This document shows positions 8,050-16,188 of a DNA stretch of 64,000 nucleotides, in pieces; the first letter of the stretch is position 1; the number at the start of each line of letters is the position of its first letter. The notes beneath the pieces were generated by a model, which saw only the letters and a program-made list of their open reading frames with translations, had not been told where the DNA came from and made no database searches. Location of the stretch: assembly GCF_005601135.1 (NCBI RefSeq), contig NZ_CP039381.1:2105941-2169940 (forward strand), written 5' to 3'. The translations under genes and the position numbers were made by a program. The stretch comes from Ruminococcus bovis. GTDB lineage: Bacteria > Bacillota > Clostridia > Oscillospirales > Acutalibacteraceae.

Positions 8050-8646
8050 ATGAAAAGATTTTTAAAAAACTCAACTTTATTTATTATGGCTATTGTATGC
8101 CTAAGTCCACTTGGACATCTAATACTTGCTTGTATTAATGCTCAACAAAATCATTTCCTTAGACTGTCAATTATATCTTTGGTATGTATTTTGGTTTTAT
8201 TAGTCTTCACATATTTCTATGCTAAGTATAGTAAACAACTTAGAGATGAAATGCCTCTTAAAATGAAAAAGGTAGTTCTTGACAATGGCAAAAGCATAAG
8301 TATTCCAAAGAATTGGTCTTTGTTGGATAATGAGGGAAAGCTATATATTAATAATGAAAATAATAAGGTTGCAGTTTTCCAAAGTGAAAATAAAATTAAC
8401 TTTAATGAAATTTTCACTTCTGTAAATTACAATGTAGAGCAAAATCCTTTATCAGATAACTTTAAGTGTATTGAAATTTTAACTGTTGAAAAAGTATCAA
8501 ATGATACTTTTAAAGGTGTTGCAAAGGTTTCTGTTGATGATAAAATAAGATGTATGAATTATTTTATTTTAGATGATTTGCAGTTTTTTGCAACAAGTAA
8601 AGTTAGTAATGAACTATTGCTTGATATTGTACTTTCTTATGAATGA
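8050..8646 (+). CDS. unrecognised membrane-anchored protein
   Basis: 198 residues, no family recognised. Two hydrophobic segments lie at about residues 8-28 (STLFIMAIVCLSPLGHLILA) and 38-57 (IISLVCILVLLVFTYFYAKY), then a soluble domain of about 135 residues rich in Lys/Asn with alternating beta-type stretches. RBS AAAGG precedes ATG 8050. It lies 36 bp after the feo operon with no terminator between, and before a strong terminator, so co-transcription with feoAB is possible. Nothing in the sequence shows a role in iron uptake. Confidence 0.7.
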   Translation: MKRFLKNSTLFIMAIVCLSPLGHLILACINAQQNHFLRLSIISLVCILVLLVFTYFYAKYSKQLRDEMPLKMKKVVLDNGKSISIPKNWSLLDNEGKLYINNENNKVAVFQSENKINFNEIFTSVNYNVEQNPLSDNFKCIEILTVEKVSNDTFKGVAKVSVDDKIRCMNYFILDDLQFFATSKVSNELLLDIVLSYE

Positions 8647-8697
8647 TTTAAACAAAAATCTTAAGTTTATAATTACAGTTGAATAAGAGTAAAGAAT

Positions 8698-8728
8698 AAA
8701 GGCAAGGTAAATAATACCTTGCCTTTTT
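8698..8728 (+). terminator. terminator after the feoAB region
   Basis: AAAGGCAAGGTA (8698-8709) pairs with TACCTTGCCTTT (8715-8726), followed by a T-run. It lies between convergent genes and may work in both directions, although the T-run is better on the plus strand. Confidence 0.85.
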
Positions 8729-8742
8729 ACATCATTTATGAT

Positions 8743-10068
8743 TTATAATTTATTTTTCCTATAATAAAAATATCCCACAACATCAGCAAGTATCCAACCG
8801 ATAGGAATAGATAGCCAAATTGCAATTACTCCAAGTGGTGTAGTTGGTGCTAATGCATAAGAAAGCACTACCCTTGTACCAAGAGAAATAATTGTAAGAA
8901 TCAGAGAAATAAGTGGCTTGTTAACTCCTCTAAAGTACCCATACCATAGGAATAATATACCGATACCAACATACATAGCACCCTCAATTCTTAGGTACTT
9001 TGCACCCTCAATAATAATCTCTTTTTCAAATGACTCAACGAAAATTCCCATAAGACTTTCAGCAAATATAAATATAATAGCTGAAACAACTAGGCAAAAT
9101 ATAGCTGATACTATAAAAGAAATTTTTGTGCCATTCTTGATACGGTCTGATTTTTTAGCACCGTAGTTTTGTGAAATAAATAGGGAATAGGCATTGCCAA
9201 ATTCTTGGGAAGGCATATATGCCAATGTGTCAATCTTTACTGCTGCTGCAAATGATGCCATAATAACTTCACCAAAACTGTTTACCAACCCTTGAATCAT
9301 CAGAATACCAAAGTTCATTACAGATTGTTGTACAGAAGTAGCAAGGTCATTTATAACAATTTCCCTAAATCTTTTGAAACTTAAATCAACTTTTTCTTTC
9401 TGAATTCTCACAATAGGTACTTTTATTATTGAGTAAATCAGTAACCCAATACCTGCCACACCTTGTGATATTACAGTAGCAAACCCTGCACCGAATACTC
9501 CCTTGTTAAGTGAAACAACAAACCAAATATCAAGAATAATATTCAGTACCGATGATATTCCCAAGAACACTAATGGTACATATGGTTTGCCTATTGACCG
9601 TAATAAATATGCAAAGAAATTGTATAAAAATATAAATATTATACCACTGAATATTACGGTAACATATTCTTTGGTAAGTGCCATTAATGTACTAGGTGTC
9701 TGTAAAATTGAAAGTATTATTCCCATACAAGGGTAAATAACTATGCTGATTATTGCCGATACCGACAGTATAAATATAAATGACAGTACAATATCTTCCT
9801 TTAATCTTTTATGATTTTTAGCACCATAATCTAATGAGAAAAATGCACCACTACCCATACATAACCCAATAATAATTGATGTGATAAATGTCATTAAAGT
9901 ATATACCGAACCAACTGATGCTAAGGCATTTGCACCTATGTATTTTCCCACAATCAATGTGTCTGCAAGGTTGTATATTTGTTGAAGAAAATTCCCCACA
10001 ATCATAGGTAAAGAAAATTTTATCAACTTTTTGAATATAGAACCACTAGTCAAATCTATTTCTTTCAT
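8743..10068 (-). CDS. MATE family multidrug exporter
   Basis: 441-residue polytopic membrane protein with the two-lobed MATE fold. The start MKEIDLTSGSIFKKLIKFS and the helix-1 pattern PMIVGNFLQQIYNLADTLIV are typical of NorM/DinF-like MATE proteins. About 12 hydrophobic segments are evenly spread and a second QQxxxxxG-type repeat opens the second half (SVQQSVMNFGILMIQGLVN). These antiporters expel cationic drugs or metabolites using Na+ or H+; the substrate cannot be read from sequence. RBS GAGGGG lies 5' of ATG 10068. Monocistronic, convergent with the upstream operon and divergent from the aldo/keto reductase. Confidence 0.93.
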   Translation of the reverse strand: MKEIDLTSGSIFKKLIKFSLPMIVGNFLQQIYNLADTLIVGKYIGANALASVGSVYTLMTFITSIIIGLCMGSGAFFSLDYGAKNHKRLKEDIVLSFIFILSVSAIISIVIYPCMGIILSILQTPSTLMALTKEYVTVIFSGIIFIFLYNFFAYLLRSIGKPYVPLVFLGISSVLNIILDIWFVVSLNKGVFGAGFATVISQGVAGIGLLIYSIIKVPIVRIQKEKVDLSFKRFREIVINDLATSVQQSVMNFGILMIQGLVNSFGEVIMASFAAAVKIDTLAYMPSQEFGNAYSLFISQNYGAKKSDRIKNGTKISFIVSAIFCLVVSAIIFIFAESLMGIFVESFEKEIIIEGAKYLRIEGAMYVGIGILFLWYGYFRGVNKPLISLILTIISLGTRVVLSYALAPTTPLGVIAIWLSIPIGWILADVVGYFYYRKNKL

Positions 10069-10205
10069 TTTCCCCTCAATGTATTTTAGTTTTTATTGTT
10101 AACTATCATTATAACATAAATAAATCATAATATATTGTTCTTAAGAAAAATTAATTATCCTATCCATAATACCTTCTAGGCATTGTAATAAATTAACTAA
10201 AAGCA

Positions 10206-10235
10206 TTAGACTTTTTAAGAACAAAAGATTATAAT
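10206..10235 (+). promoter_or_regulatory. promoter of the aldo/keto reductase at 10273
   Basis: TTAGAC (10206-10211), 18-bp spacer, TATAAT (10230-10235), about 30 bp upstream of the start codon. Confidence 0.55.
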
Positions 10236-10272
10236 TTACTTAGAGATAACTATATATGAAAAGAGTGATTAT

Positions 10273-11277
10273 ATGGAATATACTAAGTTAGGAAAAACAG
10301 ATATTGAAGTGTCAAAGCTATGTGTAGGTTGTATGAGCTTTGGTAAAGCCGGTACAATGCATGATTGGACACTTAATGAAACTGAAAGTGAAAAATTAGT
10401 AAAGAAAGCCCTTGACCTTGGTATTAATTTTTTTGATACTGCAAATGGCTATTCTGCCGGTACAAGTGAAGAATATTTAGGAAAAGCTATCAAGAATAAT
10501 GTTCCTAGAGATAAGGTAGTAATTGCCTCAAAGGTTTATTTCAATGAGGGTAGACTTTCTAAAAATGCTATCAATCGTGAAATTGAGGGTACACTAAAAA
10601 GATTAGGTACAGATTACCTTGACCTATATATTATCCATCGTTTTGACTACGAAACACCTATTGAAGAAACTATGGAGGCACTACATAACCTAGTAAAACA
10701 AGGGAAAGTTCGTGCAATCGGTGCATCTGCAATGTACGGTTATCAGTTCTACAATATGCAACTAACTGCTAGGGATAATGGTTGGACAGAATTTTCAGCA
10801 ATGGAAAACCACTACAATCTTCTTTATCGTGAAGACGAAAGAGAGCTTATTCCTATTTGTAAACAAATGGGAGTTTCCTTAATGCCATATAGCCCATTAG
10901 CTGCCGGTCATCTTGCTCGACCAACTTGGAATAGTGATACTCTAAGAGGTAAAACCGATAGAGTAGCAGTAGGTAAGTATGGCAAAATGGAAAAGTATGA
11001 CATTCAAATTGTCAATCGTGTAAATGAACTTGCAGAAAAGTATAATTGCAAAATGTCACAAATAGCCATTGCTTGGCAGTGGACAAAGGGTGTTGCTTCA
11101 CCAATTATAGGTGCAACAAAAGCAAAGTATTTTGATGATGCAGTAGGTGCTTTTGATGTTAAGTTAACTGATGAAGATATTGCTTATATTGAAGAATTAT
11201 ATGTTCCACATAAAATCGTAGGTGCAATTGATAAGAACCCTCAGCAAGGCGTAATGCTACTTGATGAGAAAAAGTAA
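10273..11277 (+). CDS. aldo/keto reductase
   Basis: 334-residue NAD(P)H-dependent oxidoreductase with the (beta/alpha)8 AKR fold. Catalytic tetrad candidates are the Asp of FFDTANGY and its Tyr, the Lys of VIASKV and the His of YIIHRFD. The C-terminal cofactor-binding part contains PIIGATKAKYFDDAV. It resembles the YajO/PdxI-type subgroup of general aldehyde/ketone reductases. The substrate is unknown. Single gene with its own promoter and terminator. Confidence 0.93.
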   Translation: MEYTKLGKTDIEVSKLCVGCMSFGKAGTMHDWTLNETESEKLVKKALDLGINFFDTANGYSAGTSEEYLGKAIKNNVPRDKVVIASKVYFNEGRLSKNAINREIEGTLKRLGTDYLDLYIIHRFDYETPIEETMEALHNLVKQGKVRAIGASAMYGYQFYNMQLTARDNGWTEFSAMENHYNLLYREDERELIPICKQMGVSLMPYSPLAAGHLARPTWNSDTLRGKTDRVAVGKYGKMEKYDIQIVNRVNELAEKYNCKMSQIAIAWQWTKGVASPIIGATKAKYFDDAVGAFDVKLTDEDIAYIEELYVPHKIVGAIDKNPQQGVMLLDEKK

Positions 11278-11373
11278 TATTTATTAGCTATAAGCAAATT
11301 ATAAAGCAAACTAAAGCAGAATATAAATTTAACCTAAAAAATTAAACTAAAATAAAGAATTAACTAAAAGTAA

Positions 11374-11411
11374 AACGGTGCAAACTCATAAGAATTTACA
11401 CCGTTATTTTT
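11374..11411 (+). terminator. terminator of the aldo/keto reductase
   Basis: AACGGTG (11374-11380) pairs with CACCGTT (11399-11405), with further weaker pairing inside, followed by ATTTTT. Confidence 0.75.
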
Positions 11412-11417
11412 GTATAA

Positions 11418-11470
11418 AAAAATCCCCTTGAATACGGTCTGGCAACTGTAATAAATCAAAGGGGATTTTT
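11418..11470. other. long hairpin with T-runs on both sides, possible mobile-element relic
   Basis: AAAAATCCCCTT (11418-11429) pairs with AAGGGGATTTTT (11459-11470), arms 29 nt apart. It could be a bidirectional terminator, but it follows another good terminator within 7 bp. Right after it lies a 13-codon open frame (11474-11515, MNDYKIVYHIDIF) that ends abruptly and looks like the cut start of a gene. A relic of an inserted element is one explanation; I cannot name a family. Confidence 0.4.
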
Positions 11471-11629
11471 CAAATGAATGACTATAAAATAGTCTACCAC
11501 ATAGATATATTTTAACATAATCAAAAATATATTGCAATGCTAAATTTTTAATTTCGTTTGTGGGTTAAGAGATTAATCACTTCTGCAAATTAGGGTTTGT
11601 GGGTGTGAATTATAACAAAATTTTGGCTC

Positions 11630-11663
11630 ACAGTCGTAGGGGCGAACATCGTTCGCCCGTTAA
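11630..11663 (+). repeat. short palindromic repeat, family A, copy 1
   Basis: Unit beginning ACAGTCGTAGGGG, with palindromic core GGGCGAAC/GTTCGCCC (11640-11658), ending in CCCGT. It shares its flanks with copy 2 at 11757-11790, but the core bases differ while staying self-complementary. Confidence 0.7.
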
Positions 11664-11756
11664 AAGTGCGATACCTATGGGATTATTGCCCCATTTACAA
11701 ACTATAATTTCAAGATTTTTAAATAGGACAAAATACTGATAAATAGGAAAAATTGT

Positions 11757-11790
11757 TACGGGACATCAATGATGTCCCCTACAACTGTAA
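11757..11790 (-). repeat. short palindromic repeat, family A, copy 2, inverted
   Basis: Read on the minus strand it begins ACAGTTGTAGGGG and ends CCCGT like copy 1, with core GGGACATC/GATGTCCC (11760-11778). Flanks are conserved and the core is changed but still paired, which points to selection or spread as a hairpin. Confidence 0.7.
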
Positions 11791-11875
11791 CTCATAATTT
11801 TTCTTATATTTTATAGTTAGAAATAGAGGAAAGTTTCAGATAATATGGAATTGTAAATGAATTTACAATTCCAAT

Positions 11876-11926
11876 CACTCCTTCCGTCTTTGCATACGCA
11901 AAGCCACCTCCCTCAGCGAGGGAGGC
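11876..11926 (-). repeat. dispersed palindromic repeat, family B, copy 1
   Basis: On the minus strand it reads GCCTCCCTC-loop-GAGGGAGG, then a variable hairpin (TTTGC/GCAAA), then GACGGAAGGAGTG. Same design as copies at 11988-12066 and 35383-35464: a conserved GCTCCCTC/GAGGGAG stem, a variable second hairpin, and a GAC(T/G)GAAGGAG end. Confidence 0.65.
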
Positions 11927-11987
11927 AACAAAGTATGTACAATTTTGAAAATATGTACATACTTATTGATTTGCAGAAACTGTGTCT

Positions 11988-12066
11988 GGCTCCCTCAGAC
12001 GAGGGAGCTGTCATTCGTGAATTGCAGAGCAATTCACCTTTTAAAGAATGACTGAAGGAGTGAAAA
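11988..12066 (+). repeat. dispersed palindromic repeat, family B, copy 2
   Basis: GGCTCCCTC-AGAC-GAGGGAGC followed by TGTCATTC, an inner hairpin GTGAATTGC/GCAATTCAC, then GAATGACTGAAGGAGTG. The outer arms TGTCATTC and GAATGAC also pair. Its first 26 bases are identical to the copy at 35383. Inverted relative to copy 1, so together they make a long inverted structure. Confidence 0.75.
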
Positions 12067-12191
12067 AGCTATTAATTAGATGAATTAATCGGTTACTATC
12101 TAATTAACCCACACTACATAAACAACCCCACAAACCCTAATTTATATTACACCTTATTTTAACTCACAAATATAATTAATAACTCGAAAAA

Positions 12192-14339
12192 TTAAAATTT
12201 CATAGTCAAAGCAATTCTATTCTTTTCAGGTTCAACAGAAAGAATTTTTACTTTTACAATGTCACCGACTTTTAGCACCTCTGATGGATGCTTAATGTAC
12301 TTATCACAGATTTGAGAAATATGTACAAGACCGTCTTGATGCACACCAATGTCAATAAATGCACCAAAGTCAATAACATTTCTTACAGTACCCTTAAGTT
12401 CCATACCTTCCTTTAAGTCCTTAATGTCAAGTACATCACTTCTTAGCATAGGTGCAGGAAGTTCATCTCTAGGGTCACGTCCGGGTTTAGATAGTTCCTT
12501 TACAATATCGTCAAGTGTAGGTAAACCGATTTCAACAATGTCAGCAAGTTTCTTACTGCCAAAGTTCTTTACTCTGGTTGATAGGTCAGAGTAGTCACCG
12601 GTTTTAATATCCTTGTCGCTGTAGTCAAGTGTCTTTAGCAGTTCTTTTGCATTGCTATAACTTTCAGGGTGAACACCTGTGTTGTCAAATGGATTCTTAC
12701 TTTCAGCAACTCTAAGGAAACCGGCACATTGTTCAAATGCTTTAGGTCCAAGTTTAGGTACTTTCTTTAGTTCACTTCTTGAAGAGAATGCACCGTTTTC
12801 TTCTCTGTATTTTACAATGTTGTTGCATACAGTAGCATTAAGACCGGCAACCCTTGAAAGTAATGCAGGGGATGCAGTATTTAAGTCAGCACCAACTGAG
12901 TTAACGCAGTTTTCAACAACACCGTCAAGTGTTTCAGCAAGTCTTTTTTGTGGCATATCATGTTGATATTGACCAACACCAATTGCTTTAGGCTCAATTT
13001 TTACAAGTTCAGCTAATGGGTCTTGAATTCTTCTTGCAATAGAAACGGCACTTCTTAGGGTAAGGTCAAGTTCAGGAAGTTCTTTAGCAGCAAGTTTAGA
13101 TGCAGAATAAACTGATGCACCTGCCTCACTAACTACCATATACTTAACATCTTTGCCACAGTCCTTAATTACATCAACTGCAAACATTTCTGTTTCTTTA
13201 CTAGCAGTACCGTTACCTATAGAAATAATATCTACATCATATTTCTTAATTAACTGAATAATTTTTTCTTTTGATTGCTTAACCTTAATTTCACCGTGAG
13301 TAGGGTAGATAACTGTTGTGTCAAGTACCTTACCTGTTTCATCAACAACGGCAACCTTACAACCTGTTCTGTATCCCGGGTCAAGTCCAAGTACAGTTTT
13401 ACCCTTAACAGGTGGTTGCATTAATAATTGCTTTAGATTAATTGCAAAAACTTTCATTGAGTTTTCACAAGCATTTTCAGTTAAAGCAGAACGAATTTCC
13501 CTTTCAATAGATGGGAAAATAAGTCTCTGATATGCGTCAGCACCGGCTTCTTTAATAATGTCACTGCATAAGTCATTTTTGTAGTTGATAGTTTCATTGT
13601 TGATATATTCAATAAACTTTTCATAATCACATTGAATAGATACCTTTAAGAAACCGTCTTTCTCACCTCTGTTAATAGCAAGAAGTCTGTGGTCGGCAAT
13701 TTTCTTTACAGGTTCACTGTATTCGTAGTAAGACCTATAAACACTGTCCTTGTCTTTATCACTTGCAACAGAAACTACTGTACCATAGTTGTTTAACATT
13801 TTTCTGATAGTCTTTCTGATTTTTGAATTATCGGAAATTTGTTCAGCAATAATGTCCTTAGCACCATTAATAGCATCTTCAACTGTATCAACACCTTTTT
13901 CAGCATTAACATATTTTTCAGCTGACTTGTTAGGGTTAAATTTGCTATCTTGTAAAAGTATTTCAATAGCAAGTGGTTCAAGACCTTTTTCCTTTGCAAT
14001 AGATGCCCTGGTTTTTCTTTTTGGCTTAAATGGTCTGTAAATATCTTCAAGTTCACTAAGTGTAACTGCCTTATCAAGTGAAGTAGAAATTTCATCAGTT
14101 AATTTTTCTTGTTCATTAATAAGGTTTCTGATTTCTTCTCTACGCTTATCAAGGTTGCGAAGATACTCTAACTTTTCAGAAAATTCTCTTATCAACTGGT
14201 CATCCATAGAACCATGCATTTCTTTACGGTATCTTGCAATAAAAGGAATTGTATTTCCCTCATCAAGCAAACTAATAATATTAGTTGCGTATTGTTCTTT
14301 AATGTTAAATTCTTTAGCTAAAATTTGTGAATAATCCAT
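12192..14339 (-). CDS. tex: Tex-family RNA-binding transcription accessory protein
   Basis: 715-residue cytoplasmic nucleic-acid-binding protein of the Tex/Spt6 type. In order: N-terminal helix-turn-helix region (IPFIARYRKEMHGSMDDQ, ~30-50), a helical core, a YqgF RNase H-like domain beginning LGLDPGYRTGCKVAVVD at about residue 320, a helix-hairpin-helix pair around 490-570 (LLSRVAGLNATVCNNIV and KVPKLGPKAFEQCAGFLR), and a C-terminal S1 RNA-binding domain (GTVRNVIDFGAFIDIGVH, ~645-713). Length is typical (700-780). The ATATTATGG region gives a start at 14339 with RBS AAGAAAGAAGG upstream. An extended -10 (TGATATAAT) lies about 30 bp upstream on the minus strand. Divergent from the panE-like gene. 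Confidence 0.96.
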   Translation of the reverse strand: MDYSQILAKEFNIKEQYATNIISLLDEGNTIPFIARYRKEMHGSMDDQLIREFSEKLEYLRNLDKRREEIRNLINEQEKLTDEISTSLDKAVTLSELEDIYRPFKPKRKTRASIAKEKGLEPLAIEILLQDSKFNPNKSAEKYVNAEKGVDTVEDAINGAKDIIAEQISDNSKIRKTIRKMLNNYGTVVSVASDKDKDSVYRSYYEYSEPVKKIADHRLLAINRGEKDGFLKVSIQCDYEKFIEYINNETINYKNDLCSDIIKEAGADAYQRLIFPSIEREIRSALTENACENSMKVFAINLKQLLMQPPVKGKTVLGLDPGYRTGCKVAVVDETGKVLDTTVIYPTHGEIKVKQSKEKIIQLIKKYDVDIISIGNGTASKETEMFAVDVIKDCGKDVKYMVVSEAGASVYSASKLAAKELPELDLTLRSAVSIARRIQDPLAELVKIEPKAIGVGQYQHDMPQKRLAETLDGVVENCVNSVGADLNTASPALLSRVAGLNATVCNNIVKYREENGAFSSRSELKKVPKLGPKAFEQCAGFLRVAESKNPFDNTGVHPESYSNAKELLKTLDYSDKDIKTGDYSDLSTRVKNFGSKKLADIVEIGLPTLDDIVKELSKPGRDPRDELPAPMLRSDVLDIKDLKEGMELKGTVRNVIDFGAFIDIGVHQDGLVHISQICDKYIKHPSEVLKVGDIVKVKILSVEPEKNRIALTMKF

Positions 14340-14405
14340 ATTAACCTTCTTTCTTTTGCTAGGCTATTATATCATACTTTATTTTTTATTGCCAGATAAT
14401 TTTTG

Positions 14406-14434
14406 TTGACCATATTCGTAATTAGGTTTATACT
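14406..14434 (+). promoter_or_regulatory. promoter of the panE-like/CYTH pair
   Basis: TTGACC (14406-14411), 17-bp spacer, TATACT (14429-14434), ending 33 bp upstream of the ATG at 14468. Confidence 0.6.
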
Positions 14435-14467
14435 AATTTTAGTTTATTAAAGATAAGGTTGAACAAT

Positions 14468-15421
14468 ATGAAAATAAAGAAAGTAGCAGTCCTTGGTGCA
14501 GGAGCAGTTGGCTCATATGTAATTTGGGGACTTTCACAGAAAGATAATATCCAACTTGGTGTTATAGCTGAGGGTGAAAGAGCTGATAGACTAAAGAATG
14601 GTATTACCATTAATAATGAAAAGTATTATCCTAATGTGTGGTCATCAACAGAAAAAGATATTGATTTATTAGTAGTAGCATTAAAGTATAATTCTTTGCC
14701 AAGTGCAGTGAAAACAATTGCAAGTGTAGTTAATGAAAATACTGTCGTTATGAGCCTAATGAATGGTGTTGACAGTGAAGAAATTATTTCAGCAGAAATA
14801 GGCAAGAAGAATGTTATCCATTCACTTATTAAGGTAGCCTCTCATAAAGAAAATAACGGTTACTGCTTTAACCCTGAAACCACACTAGGTATAATTTTTG
14901 GCGAAACAGAAGAACCATATTATAGCGAAAGAGTTAAGGCTATTGAAGAACTATTTAGCAACACAGGACTTCATTATAGATATACTGATTACATATTAGA
15001 AGAAATGTGGGCAAAGTTTAGGCTTAATGTGTGTAACAATTTACCACAAGCAATTTTAGGTGCAGGTGTAGGTTGTTATGAAGACAGTATCCATATGAAA
15101 GCTATTAGTGACGGTTTAAGAAATGAACTTGAAACTATAGCACAAGCAAAAGGTATTGATATTAATAAGTCAGGAGAACTATCAAAGAGAGGCAGTGCAG
15201 TACCTGCATCAGCAAGATATTCCACATTACAGGACTTAGATGCAAAAAGACATACAGAGATTGATATGTTTTCAGGAGCATTAATTCGTATGGGAAAAGA
15301 ACTGAATATTAAAACACCATATAATGAATTTACCTATCATATGATAAAAGCATTGGAAGAAAAGAATGACGGTAAGTTTGATTATACAGGTGACAAAGAC
15401 AAAGTAACTTGGGCAAAGTAA
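14468..15421 (+). CDS. ketopantoate reductase family oxidoreductase (PanE/ApbA-like)
   Basis: 317 residues. N-terminal Rossmann fold with VAVLGAGAVGSYV near residue 5 for NADPH, and the C-terminal helical ApbA domain (LEEMWAKFRLNVCNNLPQ, with the Lys and Asn expected at the active site, and RHTEIDMFSGALIRMGKELN). PanE makes pantoate for coenzyme A, but the family also contains other 2-oxo acid reductases, so the gene symbol is not assigned. I chose ATG 14468 because AAGG (14455-14458) sits 9 nt ahead; a TTG 9 nt upstream would leave no room for an RBS. The CYTH gene follows after 1 bp. Confidence 0.85.
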   Translation: MKIKKVAVLGAGAVGSYVIWGLSQKDNIQLGVIAEGERADRLKNGITINNEKYYPNVWSSTEKDIDLLVVALKYNSLPSAVKTIASVVNENTVVMSLMNGVDSEEIISAEIGKKNVIHSLIKVASHKENNGYCFNPETTLGIIFGETEEPYYSERVKAIEELFSNTGLHYRYTDYILEEMWAKFRLNVCNNLPQAILGAGVGCYEDSIHMKAISDGLRNELETIAQAKGIDINKSGELSKRGSAVPASARYSTLQDLDAKRHTEIDMFSGALIRMGKELNIKTPYNEFTYHMIKALEEKNDGKFDYTGDKDKVTWAK

Positions 15422-15422
15422 T

Positions 15423-15980
15423 ATGAGTATTGAAGTTGAATTAAAAGTAAAAATTCTTAATAAAGAAGAAATTATTAATAAATTAGAAAATCTAAATTTC
15501 ATAAAGTCAAGTTTAGTTGTAGAAACCGACACTTACTTTACTTCATCATATCATGACTTTATTTCACTTGATGAGGCATTAAGAATAAGAAATGTACTTA
15601 ATAAATCTACAAATGAAACTAATTCGGTGATTACATATAAAGGTGCAAAGCTAGACAATATTTCTATGTCAAGAAAAGAACTTGAAACTGAAATTAAAGA
15701 CTCTAATATTGTTAAAGAAATTTTAGAAAATATAGGCTTTACAGCAGTACCACCACTTATAAAGGAAAGACAGTACCTAAAAAATAACAATGTAACTGCT
15801 TGTGTAGATACTGTTAAGGGTTTAGGTGATTATTTAGAATTAGAAATTATAGTGGAAAATAATTCTGAAAAAGAAAAATCATTAGAAGTATTAGAAAGCC
15901 TATTGTTAAAACTAGGCTACTCAATGAAAAACACAATCAATACTTCATATTTGTCAATGTTAATGAATATAAGTGAATAA
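15423..15980 (+). CDS. CYTH domain protein (class IV adenylate cyclase / tripolyphosphatase-like)
   Basis: 185 residues with the CYTH triphosphate-tunnel fold. The diagnostic N-terminal ExExK motif is EVELKVK (Glu4, Glu6, Lys8). Further charged strands follow: LRIRN, VITYKGAKL, SRKELETEI, IKERQYL, and a C-terminal LELEIIVE. Family members act on triphosphates: adenylate cyclase CyaB, thiamine triphosphatase or inorganic tripolyphosphatase. The substrate cannot be chosen from the sequence. ATG 15423 follows the previous stop after 1 base, so it is translationally coupled. A terminator follows at 15988. Confidence 0.88.
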   Translation: MSIEVELKVKILNKEEIINKLENLNFIKSSLVVETDTYFTSSYHDFISLDEALRIRNVLNKSTNETNSVITYKGAKLDNISMSRKELETEIKDSNIVKEILENIGFTAVPPLIKERQYLKNNNVTACVDTVKGLGDYLELEIIVENNSEKEKSLEVLESLLLKLGYSMKNTINTSYLSMLMNISE

Positions 15981-15987
15981 ATCATAA

Positions 15988-16027
15988 ATGCCATAATTCC
16001 TTATTTAAGGTTTTATGGCTTATTTTT
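15988..16027 (+). terminator. terminator after the CYTH gene
   Basis: GCCATAA (15990-15996) pairs with TTATGGC (16013-16019), followed by TTATTTTTT. Confidence 0.65.
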
Positions 16028-16113
16028 TAATTTAATTTGTGCAAAAATCCCCTAAAAATATAGAAAATTATTTAATAAATCATAAATTTAAGATTACAGT
16101 TGTGTAATTATAA

Positions 16114-16143
16114 TTGACCTATCACAATATGTTGTGATACATT
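16114..16143 (+). promoter_or_regulatory. promoter of radC-uvrB-parE-parC with an embedded perfect palindrome
   Basis: TTGACC (16114-16119), 18-bp spacer, extended -10 TGATACATT (-10 at 16138-16143). The spacer carries TATCACAA (16120-16127) and its exact inverse TTGTGATA (16132-16139), 4 bp apart, which would be covered by RNA polymerase. That is the usual place for a repressor operator. It does not match the Firmicute LexA box I know (GAAC-N4-GTTC). Confidence 0.5.
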
Positions 16144-16188
16144 ATTATGATGTAGAATATTGTGAGAAATTATGCTTTGGTGATTCAT

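Larger units (their letters stand above)
11587..12143. repeat. repeat island bounded by a perfect 17-bp inverted repeat
   Basis: AAATTAGGGTTTGTGGG (11587-11603) recurs exactly inverted as CCCACAAACCCTAATTT (12127-12143). The 557-bp block lies in a 914-bp stretch (11278-12191) with no convincing gene. Inside are two inverted copies of one short repeat (11630-11663 and 11757-11790), an 11-bp perfect hairpin (11847-11857 with 11862-11872), two inverted units of a second repeat family (11876-11926 and 11988-12066), and a 10-bp perfect hairpin AGTATGTACA/TGTACATACT (11932-11963). The layout suggests a non-autonomous, MITE-like element or repeated insertion of small palindromic units. Confidence 0.65.

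Noticed and set aside
11857..12051. 64-codon plus-strand frame in the repeat island
   Set aside because: It lies wholly across two inverted family B repeats and a hairpin, has no usable RBS, and its translation (Ser/Pro/Gln mix) reflects palindromic DNA rather than a protein.
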